DNA of 37,723 bases, taken from positions 1 through 37,723 of the forward strand of contig JAATGU010000034.1 of NCBI GenBank assembly GCA_015654535.1. The letters run 5' to 3'. The DNA comes from Bacteroidales bacterium (GTDB lineage Bacteria; Bacteroidota; Bacteroidia; Bacteroidales; Bacteroidaceae). This document shows positions 7,829-15,673 of this stretch, one piece after another (position 1 is the stretch's first letter; each line of letters opens with the position of its first letter). A program made the position numbers and the translations under genes. The notes under the pieces were generated by a model. The model had not been told where the DNA came from, searched no databases, and worked only from the letters and a program-made list of their open reading frames with translations.

Positions 7829-8845
7829 ATGAAAGCAATTCAAATTACAGCTCCCGGACAAATGAAAGTGGCGGAGGTAGAAACGCCAGTCTTGAAAGAT
7901 GACGAGATTCTTATTAAAATAAAATACGTAGGTTTTTGTGGTTCCGATCTGAATACTTTTTTAGGTAGGAATCCCATGGTGAAACTTCCTATTATTCCCG
8001 GACACGAAGTGGGAGCGGTGATAGAAAGCATAGGAAAGAATGTTCCCGAAGGATTTAAGGCGGGCATGAGTGTGACGGTAAATCCATATACGAACTGTGG
8101 AAAATGCGCATCTTGCCGCAATGGAAAAGTGAACGCATGCGAGCACAACGAGACTTTCGGGGTGCAACGTAACGGTGCGATGGGAGAATACCTGACGCTT
8201 CCCTGGTCTAAAGTGATTCCTGCTACAGATACCACTCCAAGAGATTGCGCTTTGATAGAGCCGATGAGCGTTGGATTCCATGCAGTGTCCCGTGCTCAAG
8301 TTACAGATATTGATACTGTAATGGTAGTTGGTTGCGGAATGATCGGGATGGGTGCCATCATCAGAGCGTCACTTCGTGGTGCTACAGTGATAGCTGTTGA
8401 TATAGATGATGAAAAGCTTGCTTTGGCAAAAAGAGTGGGAGCCACGTATAGCATCAATTCTATGACCGAAAATATACACGAACGTTTGATTGAACTCACC
8501 GAAGGTTTAGGACCGGATGTGGTGGTTGAGGCAGTAGGTAGTCCCGTTACTTATAAGATGGCTGTGGATGAAGTGGCTTTTACCGGACGAGTGATCTGTA
8601 TTGGATATGCCAAAAGTGAAGTATCTTTCCAAACAAAATACTTCGTGCAGAAAGAGTTGGATATTCGTGGTTCACGTAACGCGCTTCCTGCCGACTTCCG
8701 TGCGGTAGCAAAATACTTGCAACAAGGAATTTGTCCCAAAGATGAACTGATTTCTAAAGTTGTGACTCCTCAGGACGCACTAAAAGCAATGAAAGAATGG
8801 GCGGCTAATCCGGGAAAGGTATTTAGAATACTTGTCGAATTTTAA
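7829..8845 (+). CDS. Zinc-binding dehydrogenase, probable L-galactonate 5-dehydrogenase
   Basis: This is a 338-residue medium-chain dehydrogenase of the sorbitol/threonine dehydrogenase type. Catalytic zinc ligands are Cys37 (GFCGSD) and His59-Glu60 (PGHEVG). Structural zinc cysteines are at 90, 93, 96 and 104. The Rossmann motif VVGCGMIGMGA lies near residue 165. It is similar in type to E. coli YjjN (LgoD). The equivalent Bvu0222 oxidises L-galactonate to D-tagaturonate, which then enters the hexuronate route. It ends the operon, and a hairpin terminator follows. No tagaturonate reductase or KDG genes lie in the window. Confidence 0.87.
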   Translation: MKAIQITAPGQMKVAEVETPVLKDDEILIKIKYVGFCGSDLNTFLGRNPMVKLPIIPGHEVGAVIESIGKNVPEGFKAGMSVTVNPYTNCGKCASCRNGKVNACEHNETFGVQRNGAMGEYLTLPWSKVIPATDTTPRDCALIEPMSVGFHAVSRAQVTDIDTVMVVGCGMIGMGAIIRASLRGATVIAVDIDDEKLALAKRVGATYSINSMTENIHERLIELTEGLGPDVVVEAVGSPVTYKMAVDEVAFTGRVICIGYAKSEVSFQTKYFVQKELDIRGSRNALPADFRAVAKYLQQGICPKDELISKVVTPQDALKAMKEWAANPGKVFRILVEF

Positions 8846-8858
8846 AATATTCAGTAAC

Positions 8859-8905
8859 AAAGGAGCCATGAATAAGATTGACGTTTATGGTTCCTTTGCT
8901 TTTTC
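8859..8905 (+). terminator. Intrinsic terminator of the L-galactose operon
   Basis: AAAGGAGCCAT and ATGGTTCCTTT pair over 11 bp (one G-U) around a 17-nt loop, and GCTTTTTC follows. It lies 13 bp after the dehydrogenase stop codon and before the convergent uvrB end. Confidence 0.7.
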
Positions 8906-8927
8906 ATATCCTCATTTCTTCAAAGAA

Positions 8928-10955
8928 TTACACCGGATACTTTTCTTTCATAAAATCTTCCAGTTTAATCAGCTCATCTCTATATTGAGCAGCTTCAAGG
9001 AAGTCCAGCTTTTTGGCCGCATCACCCATCATCTTTCTTGTTTTTTCTATATTCTTCTGCAACTGAGACTTGTTCATATACTGCACAATAGGATCGGCGG
9101 CAATGTTGATTGATGAAGGCTCAACGTATGCTTTAGGTCCTTTCTGAGGAAATTCGCCACCACCTCCAAGAACAGATGCCTTACGGGTTTTGCTAATCTG
9201 TGTAGGCGTAATCCCATTCATTTCATTGTAAGCCAACTGCTTTTCTCTGCGTCTATTCGTTTCATCAATGGTTTTTCGCATGCTATCTGTAATCTTATCC
9301 GCATACATAATTACTTTTCCATTAATGTTTCTGGCGGCGCGTCCCGCGGTCTGAGTCAGCGAACGATGGGAACGAAGAAATCCTTCTTTATCAGCATCAA
9401 GTATCGCCACAAGAGAAACTTCCGGCAGATCGAGCCCTTCACGAAGAAGATTCACACCAATAAGCACGTCATACACACCGGAACGTAAATCATCCATAAT
9501 CTTTACCCGGTCGAGGGTACTCACATCACTATGGATATAATTACATGAGATACTGTTTCCCAACAGGTAATCCGTTAATTCTTCCGCCATTCGTTTGGTC
9601 AGGGTGGTAATTAATACCCGTTCGTCTTTCTCCGTCCGCAACTGGATTTCCTCCATTAAGTCGTCAATCTGATTGAGACTTGGACGAATTTCTATTACAG
9701 GATCGAGCAGTCCGGTGGGACGGATCACCTGTTCCACCACGATTCCTTCACACCTTTCCAACTCATAATCGGCAGGAGTGGCGCTGACATAAATCACTTG
9801 TTTGGCTATCTCTTCAAACTCATCAAATTTCAACGGACGATTGTCCATGGCAGCCGGAAGTCGGAAACCATATTCCACCAAGTTTGTCTTGCGGGCACGG
9901 TCTCCTCCATACATCGCCCTTATCTGAGGGACACTGACATGACTTTCATCTATCACAATTAAAAAGTCATCCGGAAAGAAATCCAGTAAACAATAGGGGC
10001 GTGTGCCCGGAGCCCGCCCATCAAAATAACGGGAATAATTCTCAATACCCGAACAATGTCCCAACTCACGCATCATCTCCATATCATATGTCACCCGTTC
10101 GTAAATTCGTTTGGCTTCATACGGTCTGCCAATAGATTCAAAGTATTTTACTTGTTCTGTGAGATCATCTTCAATCTGATGGATGGCTGCAAGCGTACTC
10201 TCTTTAGTAGTCATAAAGAGATTGGCCGGATATATTTTATAAGTGTCAAAAGAAGATATTTTGAGGCCGGATAGCGGGTCTGCTTCTTCTATGGAATCTA
10301 TTTCATCTCCCCAGAAAGCTACCCGCAAAAGCGTATCAGAATAGGCAAGATAAATATCAATGGTGTCACCTTTTACACGAAACTTTCCACGAGTAAGTTC
10401 CACATCGTTGCGAGAGTACAGACTATCCACCAAACGACGCAGAAACACATTCCGGTTAATGGCCCTCCCACGTTCTATCTCAATCACATTCTTGTAGAAA
10501 TCCGCAGGATTCCCCATACCGTAAATACAGGATACGGAAGAGACCACCACAATATCTCTACGCCCCGAAAGGAGAGCAGAAGTAGCGGCCAGCCTTAGTT
10601 TATCAATCTCATCGTTAATAGCCAGATCCTTCTCTATATAGGTATCACTGCCTGGGAGATATGCTTCCGGTTGGTAATAATCATAATACGAAACATAATA
10701 TTCCACCGCATTATGAGGAAAAAAACTTTTAAATTCCCCGTAAAGCTGCGCTGCCAAAGTTTTATTATGGCTGAGAATTAAAGTGGGTTTATTTACATTC
10801 TTAATTACATTTGCTATAGTGAACGTCTTTCCAGATCCAGTGACTCCAAGCAATGTTTGCGCGGCAAGTCCCTGATCAATTCCTTCAGTCAGTTGAGCGA
10901 TAGCTTCCGGTTGATCACCGGTGGGCTGATATTCTGCTGTGAGTTCAAAATCCAT
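8928..10955 (-). CDS. uvrB: Excinuclease ABC subunit UvrB
   Basis: UvrB is the damage-verifying helicase-like subunit of nucleotide excision repair; it works with UvrA and UvrC in the cytoplasm. The 675-residue protein is full length. The Walker A motif GVTGSGKT is at 37-44, and the damage-strand beta hairpin includes YYDYYQPEAYLPGSD. DESHVSVPQI gives the DExH box, and helicase motifs V/VI (GVNLLREGLDLPEV, QTAGRAARN) follow. The C-terminal UVR motif ends the protein. Its partner uvrA lies at 18413 in this window, not adjacent. The start is supported by GGAG about 9 nt upstream. A weak -7-like TACCTTTA lies about 25 bp upstream on the minus strand. Confidence 0.97.
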   Translation of the reverse strand: MDFELTAEYQPTGDQPEAIAQLTEGIDQGLAAQTLLGVTGSGKTFTIANVIKNVNKPTLILSHNKTLAAQLYGEFKSFFPHNAVEYYVSYYDYYQPEAYLPGSDTYIEKDLAINDEIDKLRLAATSALLSGRRDIVVVSSVSCIYGMGNPADFYKNVIEIERGRAINRNVFLRRLVDSLYSRNDVELTRGKFRVKGDTIDIYLAYSDTLLRVAFWGDEIDSIEEADPLSGLKISSFDTYKIYPANLFMTTKESTLAAIHQIEDDLTEQVKYFESIGRPYEAKRIYERVTYDMEMMRELGHCSGIENYSRYFDGRAPGTRPYCLLDFFPDDFLIVIDESHVSVPQIRAMYGGDRARKTNLVEYGFRLPAAMDNRPLKFDEFEEIAKQVIYVSATPADYELERCEGIVVEQVIRPTGLLDPVIEIRPSLNQIDDLMEEIQLRTEKDERVLITTLTKRMAEELTDYLLGNSISCNYIHSDVSTLDRVKIMDDLRSGVYDVLIGVNLLREGLDLPEVSLVAILDADKEGFLRSHRSLTQTAGRAARNINGKVIMYADKITDSMRKTIDETNRRREKQLAYNEMNGITPTQISKTRKASVLGGGGEFPQKGPKAYVEPSSINIAADPIVQYMNKSQLQKNIEKTRKMMGDAAKKLDFLEAAQYRDELIKLEDFMKEKYPV

Positions 10956-11316
10956 AAGTCAGGTCTCCTTTAATGCCGTAAAGGTACACTTTTTAGTCTG
11001 AATAAGAGGAAAGATTTAATATTATTTGAGAGCTTGATTTTTCGCTGTACAAAAGAATAGAATATTTTGTAGAAAAGAATTAATTGTTTTGTACAGAAGA
11101 ATGAAATCTTTTGTACAAAAACAAATCAAGATAATTTGAATCATAGATTAAAAGAAAAAGAAACATCAAATAAAAATATTAATCGATGAAATTACCCTAT
11201 TCATCGCTTTGTTTCAATTATCTTATTGCAAATAATATTTTTCCCGATTTATTTCTTTACTTTGCATCAGATTATCACAAAACAGAATACAAAACTATAA
11301 AAAGTATAATTAAAAG
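10956..11316. other. Divergent uvrB/paaK intergenic region
   Basis: This 361-bp AT-rich space has no credible gene. It holds a possible uvrB -7 box (TACCTTTA on the minus strand, 10979-10986), a four-copy 22-bp-spaced repeat array (11047-11134), and a possible paaK -7 box TTACTTTG at 11257-11264. Neither promoter has a convincing -33 element. Confidence 0.6.
11047..11134 (+). repeat. Four 22-bp-period direct repeats with GTAC dyads
   Basis: Four units begin at 11047, 11069, 11091 and 11113, exactly 22 bp apart. Each begins GTACAAAAGAAT or a close variant; the first three end in TTTT, and the fourth diverges after GTACAAAA. The junctions create TTTTGTACAAAA-like palindromes; that at the fourth unit is perfect. 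The array lies about 90 bp upstream of uvrB and 180 bp upstream of paaK. A protein-binding array on one DNA face is a reasonable inference. There are no spacers, so it is not a CRISPR. Confidence 0.75.
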
Positions 11317-12615
11317 ATGATTTGGAATGAGAGTATCGAATGCATGGATAGAGAAGGGCTTCGCAAAATCCAGAGCATAAGACTAAAGAAAATGGTAGAG
11401 TATGTGTATCATAACACCCCATTCTATCGAAAGAAAATGCAAGAACTGGGCTTGACTCCAGACGATATTCAGGGGATAGAAGATCTCAACAAACTTCCAT
11501 TTACAACAAAAACAGATTTACGGGATAATTACCCGTTTGGACTCTGTGCCGTTCCTACGTCGGAGATTGTACGCATTCATGGTTCGTCGGGAACTACCGG
11601 AAAGCCAACCGTTGTGGGCTATACCCGTAAAGACTTATCTCTGTGGACTGAGTGTCTTTCCCGCTGTTTTACCGCCTATGGAGCCGATAAAAGAGATATC
11701 TTTCAGATTGCTTATGGTTATGGACTTTTTACCGGTGGGCTAGGAGCTCATTACGGAGCCGAGAACATTGGTGCATCCGTGATTCCAATGTCCAGTGGAA
11801 ACACGGATAAACAGATTCAACTTATGCATGATTTTGGTACTACAATACTGTGCTGCACTCCTTCATACGCTCTTTTCATTGCCGATGCCATTAAAGATTC
11901 GGGCATTCCGCGGGAAGAGTTTAAACTAAAAGCAGGTGCTTTCGGAGCAGAACCATGGACGGAGAATATGCGTAAGGAGATTGAAGAAAAACTTGGGATC
12001 AAAGCTTATGATATTTATGGTCTAAGTGAGATTTCCGGACCGGGAGTGGGGTTTGAATGTGAACATCAAAACGGGACTCATCTCTGTGAAGACCATTTCT
12101 TTCCCGAAATTATTGATCCACACACCTTACAACCATTGGAAGCCGGTGAACCCGGAGAGCTAGTGTTTACCCATTTAACCAAAGAGGGGATGCCGTTGTT
12201 ACGTTATCGTACCAAAGATCTTACAGCACTACATTATGAAAAATGTGAATGCGGACGGACTTTGGTTCGTATGGACCGCATCTTGGGAAGAAGCGATGAT
12301 ATGCTGATTATTCGCGGAGTAAATGTATTCCCCACACAGATTGAGTCTGTGATCCTGGAACTACCCGAATTTGAACCTCACTATCTGCTTACCGTAGATA
12401 GGGTGAACAATACCGACCGGATGGAGCTGAAGGTAGAAGTTCGTCCCGACTACTATTCCGATGAAATCAACAAAATGCTGGACTTAAAGAAGCGGATCAC
12501 TTCCCGCCTGCAAAGTGTTCTCGGACTGGGAGTCGATGTTAAACTAGTGGAACCTCGAAGCATTGAGCGCAGTGTGGGTAAAGCCAAACGAGTAATTGAT
12601 AACCGGAAACTGTAA
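11317..12615 (+). CDS. paaK: Phenylacetate-CoA ligase family protein
   Basis: The 432-residue adenylate-forming enzyme is typical of PaaK. The nucleotide-binding loop HGSSGTTGKPT lies at about 88-98, EPWTENMRKEIEE in the core, and IYGLSEISGPGVGFEC and RTKDLTALHYEKCECGRT near the C-terminal lid. IERSVGKAKRV holds the catalytic Lys region. The reaction is ATP-dependent CoA activation of phenylacetate or a related aryl acid in the cytoplasm. In anaerobic Bacteroidales this gene usually accompanies indolepyruvate:ferredoxin oxidoreductase genes, which are absent here. It is therefore probably part of aryl acid or aromatic amino acid turnover rather than aerobic phenylacetate degradation. The ACT-domain gene follows 54 bp later. 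Confidence 0.88.
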   Translation: MIWNESIECMDREGLRKIQSIRLKKMVEYVYHNTPFYRKKMQELGLTPDDIQGIEDLNKLPFTTKTDLRDNYPFGLCAVPTSEIVRIHGSSGTTGKPTVVGYTRKDLSLWTECLSRCFTAYGADKRDIFQIAYGYGLFTGGLGAHYGAENIGASVIPMSSGNTDKQIQLMHDFGTTILCCTPSYALFIADAIKDSGIPREEFKLKAGAFGAEPWTENMRKEIEEKLGIKAYDIYGLSEISGPGVGFECEHQNGTHLCEDHFFPEIIDPHTLQPLEAGEPGELVFTHLTKEGMPLLRYRTKDLTALHYEKCECGRTLVRMDRILGRSDDMLIIRGVNVFPTQIESVILELPEFEPHYLLTVDRVNNTDRMELKVEVRPDYYSDEINKMLDLKKRITSRLQSVLGLGVDVKLVEPRSIERSVGKAKRVIDNRKL

Positions 12616-12669
12616 TCAATCACTATACATGAATCTATTCATAATTAATATTTTATAATTCAGAATGTT

Positions 12670-13095
12670 ATGGTAGCAAAACAATTGTCTATTTTCCTGG
12701 AAAATAAGTCAGGACGACTCACTGAAGTCACCGAAGTATTAGCCAAAGAAGGCATTAATCTTTCAGCCTTGTGTATCGCCGAGAATGCAGATTTCGGTAT
12801 TCTTCGCGGAATTGTTTCCGATCCCGATAAAGCCTATAAAGTACTCAAAGAGAATCATTTTGCAGTGAACATTACTGATGTGGTAGGCATTAATTGCCCC
12901 AACGTCCCCGGGGCTCTGGCTAGAATCCTTATGCTCCTATCCGAAGCTGGTGTTTTTATAGAATATATGTATTCCTTTGCCAATAATGATTCGGCCAACG
13001 TAATCATTCGCCCCAATGATATGGAAACTTGCATTAAGGTTTTAACAGAAAAGAAAATAGATCTTTTGGCTGCAAGTGATTTATACAAACTATAA
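12670..13095 (+). CDS. Tandem ACT-domain protein
   Basis: The 141-residue protein is almost entirely two ACT domains: KQLSIFLENKSGRLTEVTEVLAKEGINLSAL at about 4-34 and GINCPNVPGALARILMLLSEAGVFIEYMYSF at about 74-104. No catalytic domain is present. Stand-alone tandem ACT proteins bind amino acids and act as sensors. Its constant pairing with paaK in Bacteroidales suggests a role in aromatic amino acid turnover, but the ligand and partner are unknown. It is probably cotranscribed with paaK. Confidence 0.85.
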   Translation: MVAKQLSIFLENKSGRLTEVTEVLAKEGINLSALCIAENADFGILRGIVSDPDKAYKVLKENHFAVNITDVVGINCPNVPGALARILMLLSEAGVFIEYMYSFANNDSANVIIRPNDMETCIKVLTEKKIDLLAASDLYKL

Positions 13096-13149
13096 GTAAG
13101 GAAAATGCCCTTATAGTCATTATTTTTAGCATTAAAAAACATTGATTAA

Positions 13150-13180
13150 TTGTATTATTCAAAGAGAATCTGTAACTTTG
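13150..13180 (+). promoter_or_regulatory. Promoter of bamD
   Basis: TAACTTTG at 13173-13180 matches the -7 consensus, with TTG at 13150-13152 20 bp upstream. The implied start is near 13187, about 12 nt before the ATG at 13199. This rules out the longer frame beginning at 13142. Confidence 0.6.
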
Positions 13181-13198
13181 CGCATTATTTTGAACGAA

Positions 13199-14002
13199 AT
13201 GAAAAGAAATATCATCCTTACATTACTTATAGCTGTAATTCTCACTTCATGCGGAGAATATAATAAAATATTGAAAAGTACTGATTATGAGTACAAATAT
13301 GAGGCAGCAAAGAATTATTTTGCAAAAGGTAAGTATAATAGGTCGGCTACTCTGCTAGAGGATATGATTATGCAGTTGAAGGGAACGGACAAAGCGGAAG
13401 AGTCCCTCTATATGCTGGCCATGAGCTATTATAATGAGGGAGATTATACCACTTCTTCCCATTACTTTGTGACCTATTATACTACTTATCCCCGGGGAAC
13501 ATTCGCTGAATTGGCACGTTTCCATTCAGGAAAAGCTTTATGTCTGGATACTCAGGAAGCCCGGTTAGATCAATCCGGAACATACAAAGCTATTCAAGAG
13601 TTACAGATGTTTATGGAATATTATCCACAGAGCACTAAGAAGGAGGAAGCTCAGGATATGATTTTTGCTTTGCAAGATAAACTGGTTCTTAAAGAGTATC
13701 TGGGAGCGAAATTATACTATAACTTAGGGAACTATATGGGTAACAATTTTCTGTCTTGTGTCATCACTGCACAAAACGCTTTAAAGGATTATCCTTATAG
13801 TAAACTTCGCGAAGATCTTTCTATATTGGTGCTACGCTCCAAATACGAAATGGCTATTCAAAGTGTTCAAGAAAAGAAAAGTGATCGCTTCCGGGAAACA
13901 GTAGATGAATATTATGCTTTTAAAAATGAATTTCCAGAAAGTAAATACAATAAGGAAGTAGAGAGAATATTTAGAGAATCAAAAAACGAAATTAAAGACT
14001 AA
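13199..14002 (+). CDS. bamD: Outer-membrane assembly lipoprotein BamD
   Basis: The 267-residue protein is a lipoprotein with signal MKRNIILTLLIAVILTSC, lipobox LTSC and lipidated Cys18. The rest is TPR-like helical repeats, for example YEAAKNYFAKGKYNRSATLLEDM and ESLYMLAMSYYNEGDYTTSSHYF, as in BamD/ComL. BamD is the periplasm-facing lipoprotein of the BAM complex that folds outer-membrane barrels. The open frame extends upstream to 13142, but a promoter box lies inside that extension. rpoZ follows 16 bp downstream, so they are cotranscribed. Confidence 0.92.
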   Translation: MKRNIILTLLIAVILTSCGEYNKILKSTDYEYKYEAAKNYFAKGKYNRSATLLEDMIMQLKGTDKAEESLYMLAMSYYNEGDYTTSSHYFVTYYTTYPRGTFAELARFHSGKALCLDTQEARLDQSGTYKAIQELQMFMEYYPQSTKKEEAQDMIFALQDKLVLKEYLGAKLYYNLGNYMGNNFLSCVITAQNALKDYPYSKLREDLSILVLRSKYEMAIQSVQEKKSDRFRETVDEYYAFKNEFPESKYNKEVERIFRESKNEIKD

Positions 14003-14018
14003 TTACACAAATAGAATT

Positions 14019-14354
14019 ATGGATTACAAAAAAACGAACGCACCGACTAATACCATTACGCGTGACATGATGGACCTATGTGCCGACACAGGTAATATTT
14101 ATGAAACGGTTGCAATTATCGGTAAACGTGCTAATCAAATTAGTGTTGAAATAAAAAATGATTTGGCTAAGAAGCTTCAGGAATTTGCTTCTTATACAGA
14201 TAATTTAGAAGAAGTATTTGAAAATAGAGAGCAAATTGAGATTTCTCGTTATTATGAGAAACTTCCCAAACCGGATTTAATTGCTGCTCAAGAATACGAA
14301 GAAGGGAAAATTTATTATAGAAACCCTGCTAAGGAAAAAGATAAATTACAATAA
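14019..14354 (+). CDS. rpoZ: RNA polymerase omega subunit (Rpb6 family)
   Basis: The 111-residue protein is the Bacteroidetes-type omega/Rpb6 subunit, recognisable by ETVAIIGKRANQISVEIKNDLAKKL, the conserved segment that clamps beta prime. It helps assemble and stabilise RNA polymerase. Its place between bamD and a DUF4293 gene is usual for Bacteroides. A hairpin follows the stop codon. Confidence 0.88.
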   Translation: MDYKKTNAPTNTITRDMMDLCADTGNIYETVAIIGKRANQISVEIKNDLAKKLQEFASYTDNLEEVFENREQIEISRYYEKLPKPDLIAAQEYEEGKIYYRNPAKEKDKLQ

Positions 14355-14364
14355 AATATTCGGT

Positions 14365-14400
14365 AAGGCCGTTTCTTTACTGAAGCGGCTTTTCTGTTTT
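14365..14400 (+). terminator. Terminator or attenuator after rpoZ
   Basis: AAGGCCG (14365-14371) pairs with CGGCTTT (14386-14392), 7 bp with one G-U, then TTCTGTTTTTT. It lies between rpoZ and the DUF4293 gene and may reduce rather than stop read-through. Confidence 0.6.
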
Positions 14401-14434
14401 TTATATTAACCCTTTATCACAAATTACAACTATT

Positions 14435-14890
14435 ATGATACAACGCATTCAAAGTGTTTACTTATTGCTTGCAACAGCATTATTGGTAACTACCATTTTT
14501 CTCCCTGTCGGTTACTTTCTGGACAGTAACGGGTTACTTTATTTCTTTTCGCCGTTGCACGCTTCTATTCCCAGTGTCGGTCTAAGTTTTACTCCATGGG
14601 GACAGCTTGCATTATTAATCTTGGGAGCATTGGTTTCTTTTGCCACCATCTTTCTATTCAAAAACCGGAAGTTACAAGTAAGAATGTGTGTTTTCAACAT
14701 CCTTATTCTAATAGGTTATTATGTAGTCTTCCTCGTATTTATGATTTTGATAAAAGAAAAGACACATACTTCTTTCCAGTTCTCTTTTGGCCTTTGCCTA
14801 CCATTCATTGCAATGATCCTAAACTATTTGGCTATTCGTGGTGTACGCAAGGATGAACAAAAGATCAGAGCAGCGGACAGAATCAGATGA
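14435..14890 (+). CDS. DUF4293 family integral membrane protein
   Basis: This 151-residue protein has about four hydrophobic helices: residues 8-28, 50-72, 81-107 and 113-134. It begins MIQRIQSVYLLLATALL, the hallmark of DUF4293. It is an inner-membrane protein of unknown function, found next to rpoZ in many Bacteroidales. The C-terminus is charged (VRKDEQKIRAADRIR) and probably cytoplasmic. A strong bidirectional terminator follows. Confidence 0.8.
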   Translation: MIQRIQSVYLLLATALLVTTIFLPVGYFLDSNGLLYFFSPLHASIPSVGLSFTPWGQLALLILGALVSFATIFLFKNRKLQVRMCVFNILILIGYYVVFLVFMILIKEKTHTSFQFSFGLCLPFIAMILNYLAIRGVRKDEQKIRAADRIR

Positions 14891-14923
14891 TTAATCTCGT
14901 TCATGACTTATTATTGGTAATAT

Positions 14924-14973
14924 ACAAACAAAATAGGTTCCTTGTTTTTAAACAAGGAACCTATTTTGTTTGT
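14924..14973. terminator. Perfect bidirectional hairpin terminator
   Basis: Two perfectly complementary 24-nt arms (14924-14947 and 14950-14973) enclose a 2-nt loop; the core is AGGTTCCTTG / CAAGGAACCT. The outer arms are A- and T-rich, giving T-rich tails on both strands. It separates the convergent DUF4293 gene and outer-membrane barrel gene. Confidence 0.9.
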
Positions 14974-14989
14974 AGTAACTGCCGACCAT

Positions 14990-15670
14990 TTATTTTTTAA
15001 TATCAAATAAATAGCTTAATTTGACAGAGACTGTATTATTAGAAGATTTTTGGAAATCATCGGTTGCACTGTTCTTATAAAAATCGGCCAGCCCAAAGTA
15101 GTAACGTCCTTCTAGTAGAAAGTTACCAGCTCCAGTGCGTATCTCGATACCTGCTCCTCCTAAAATACCATAATCAAATTTATTATCTGCCATCTTTCCA
15201 TATTGAGCAATGACTCCATTGGGCCGAGTACTAGTATCCCAGTCTGTACTGCGGTGCTCACTTTCATTAAGTAGAAAGTTTACCTGTGGTCCCATATTTA
15301 TAAAAAACTGTCCACCACGGTTTTTTCCAAAAGCCAGATGAGCAAGGAAGGGGATTTCAATATAATTCATGCTACGGCTATATGTATTGGTATTATCAGT
15401 GATTTTTTCTTCCCAACCTCGCTGAGAATAATTTAACTCCGCTTGTATGCCACAGATCATTGCGAAATACTTCTCTGAAATATAGCGCGCAGTCAATCCT
15501 CCGGTATAAGCCATATATCCATTTTGCTTAATGGATGGTGTAAAGGATACACTATTATAATTGACGCCGGCATTCACGCCGATTGCTAAATTATTTCTTT
15601 GCTCTCCTAATTGAGCGGAAATTGGAATGGCTATTCCTACGAACAGCAGTAATAAGATATATTTATTCAT
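14990..15670 (-). CDS. Outer-membrane beta-barrel protein, PorT-like
   Basis: The 226-residue product has a signal peptide (MNKYILLLLFVGIAIPISAQ). Alternating amphipathic strands follow, such as LAIGVNAGVNYNSVSF, GGLTARYISEKYFAMICGIQAELNYSQRGW, YIEIPFLAHLAFG and GIEIRTGAGNFLLEGRYYFGLADF. It ends in a strand of the PorT/OmpW-like small barrel group (VKLSYLFDI). It is an outer-membrane protein of about eight strands with no assigned substrate. It starts 3 bp after the LysM/PBP1 gene, so the two form one unit and probably one envelope function. Confidence 0.8.
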   Translation of the reverse strand: MNKYILLLLFVGIAIPISAQLGEQRNNLAIGVNAGVNYNSVSFTPSIKQNGYMAYTGGLTARYISEKYFAMICGIQAELNYSQRGWEEKITDNTNTYSRSMNYIEIPFLAHLAFGKNRGGQFFINMGPQVNFLLNESEHRSTDWDTSTRPNGVIAQYGKMADNKFDYGILGGAGIEIRTGAGNFLLEGRYYFGLADFYKNSATDDFQKSSNNTVSVKLSYLFDIKK

Positions 15671-15673
15671 GAG

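Noticed and set aside
7840..8235. Antisense open frame of 131 codons inside the zinc dehydrogenase gene
   Set aside because: It is a shadow of a well-supported enzyme gene, with no recognisable domain and no start signal of its own.
11047..11134. CRISPR-like array
   Set aside because: The 22-bp units abut without spacers, differ from each other, and no cas gene is present.
13142..13198. Longer BamD start
   Set aside because: A TAACTTTG promoter box lies within it, and the lipoprotein signal begins exactly at ATG 13199.
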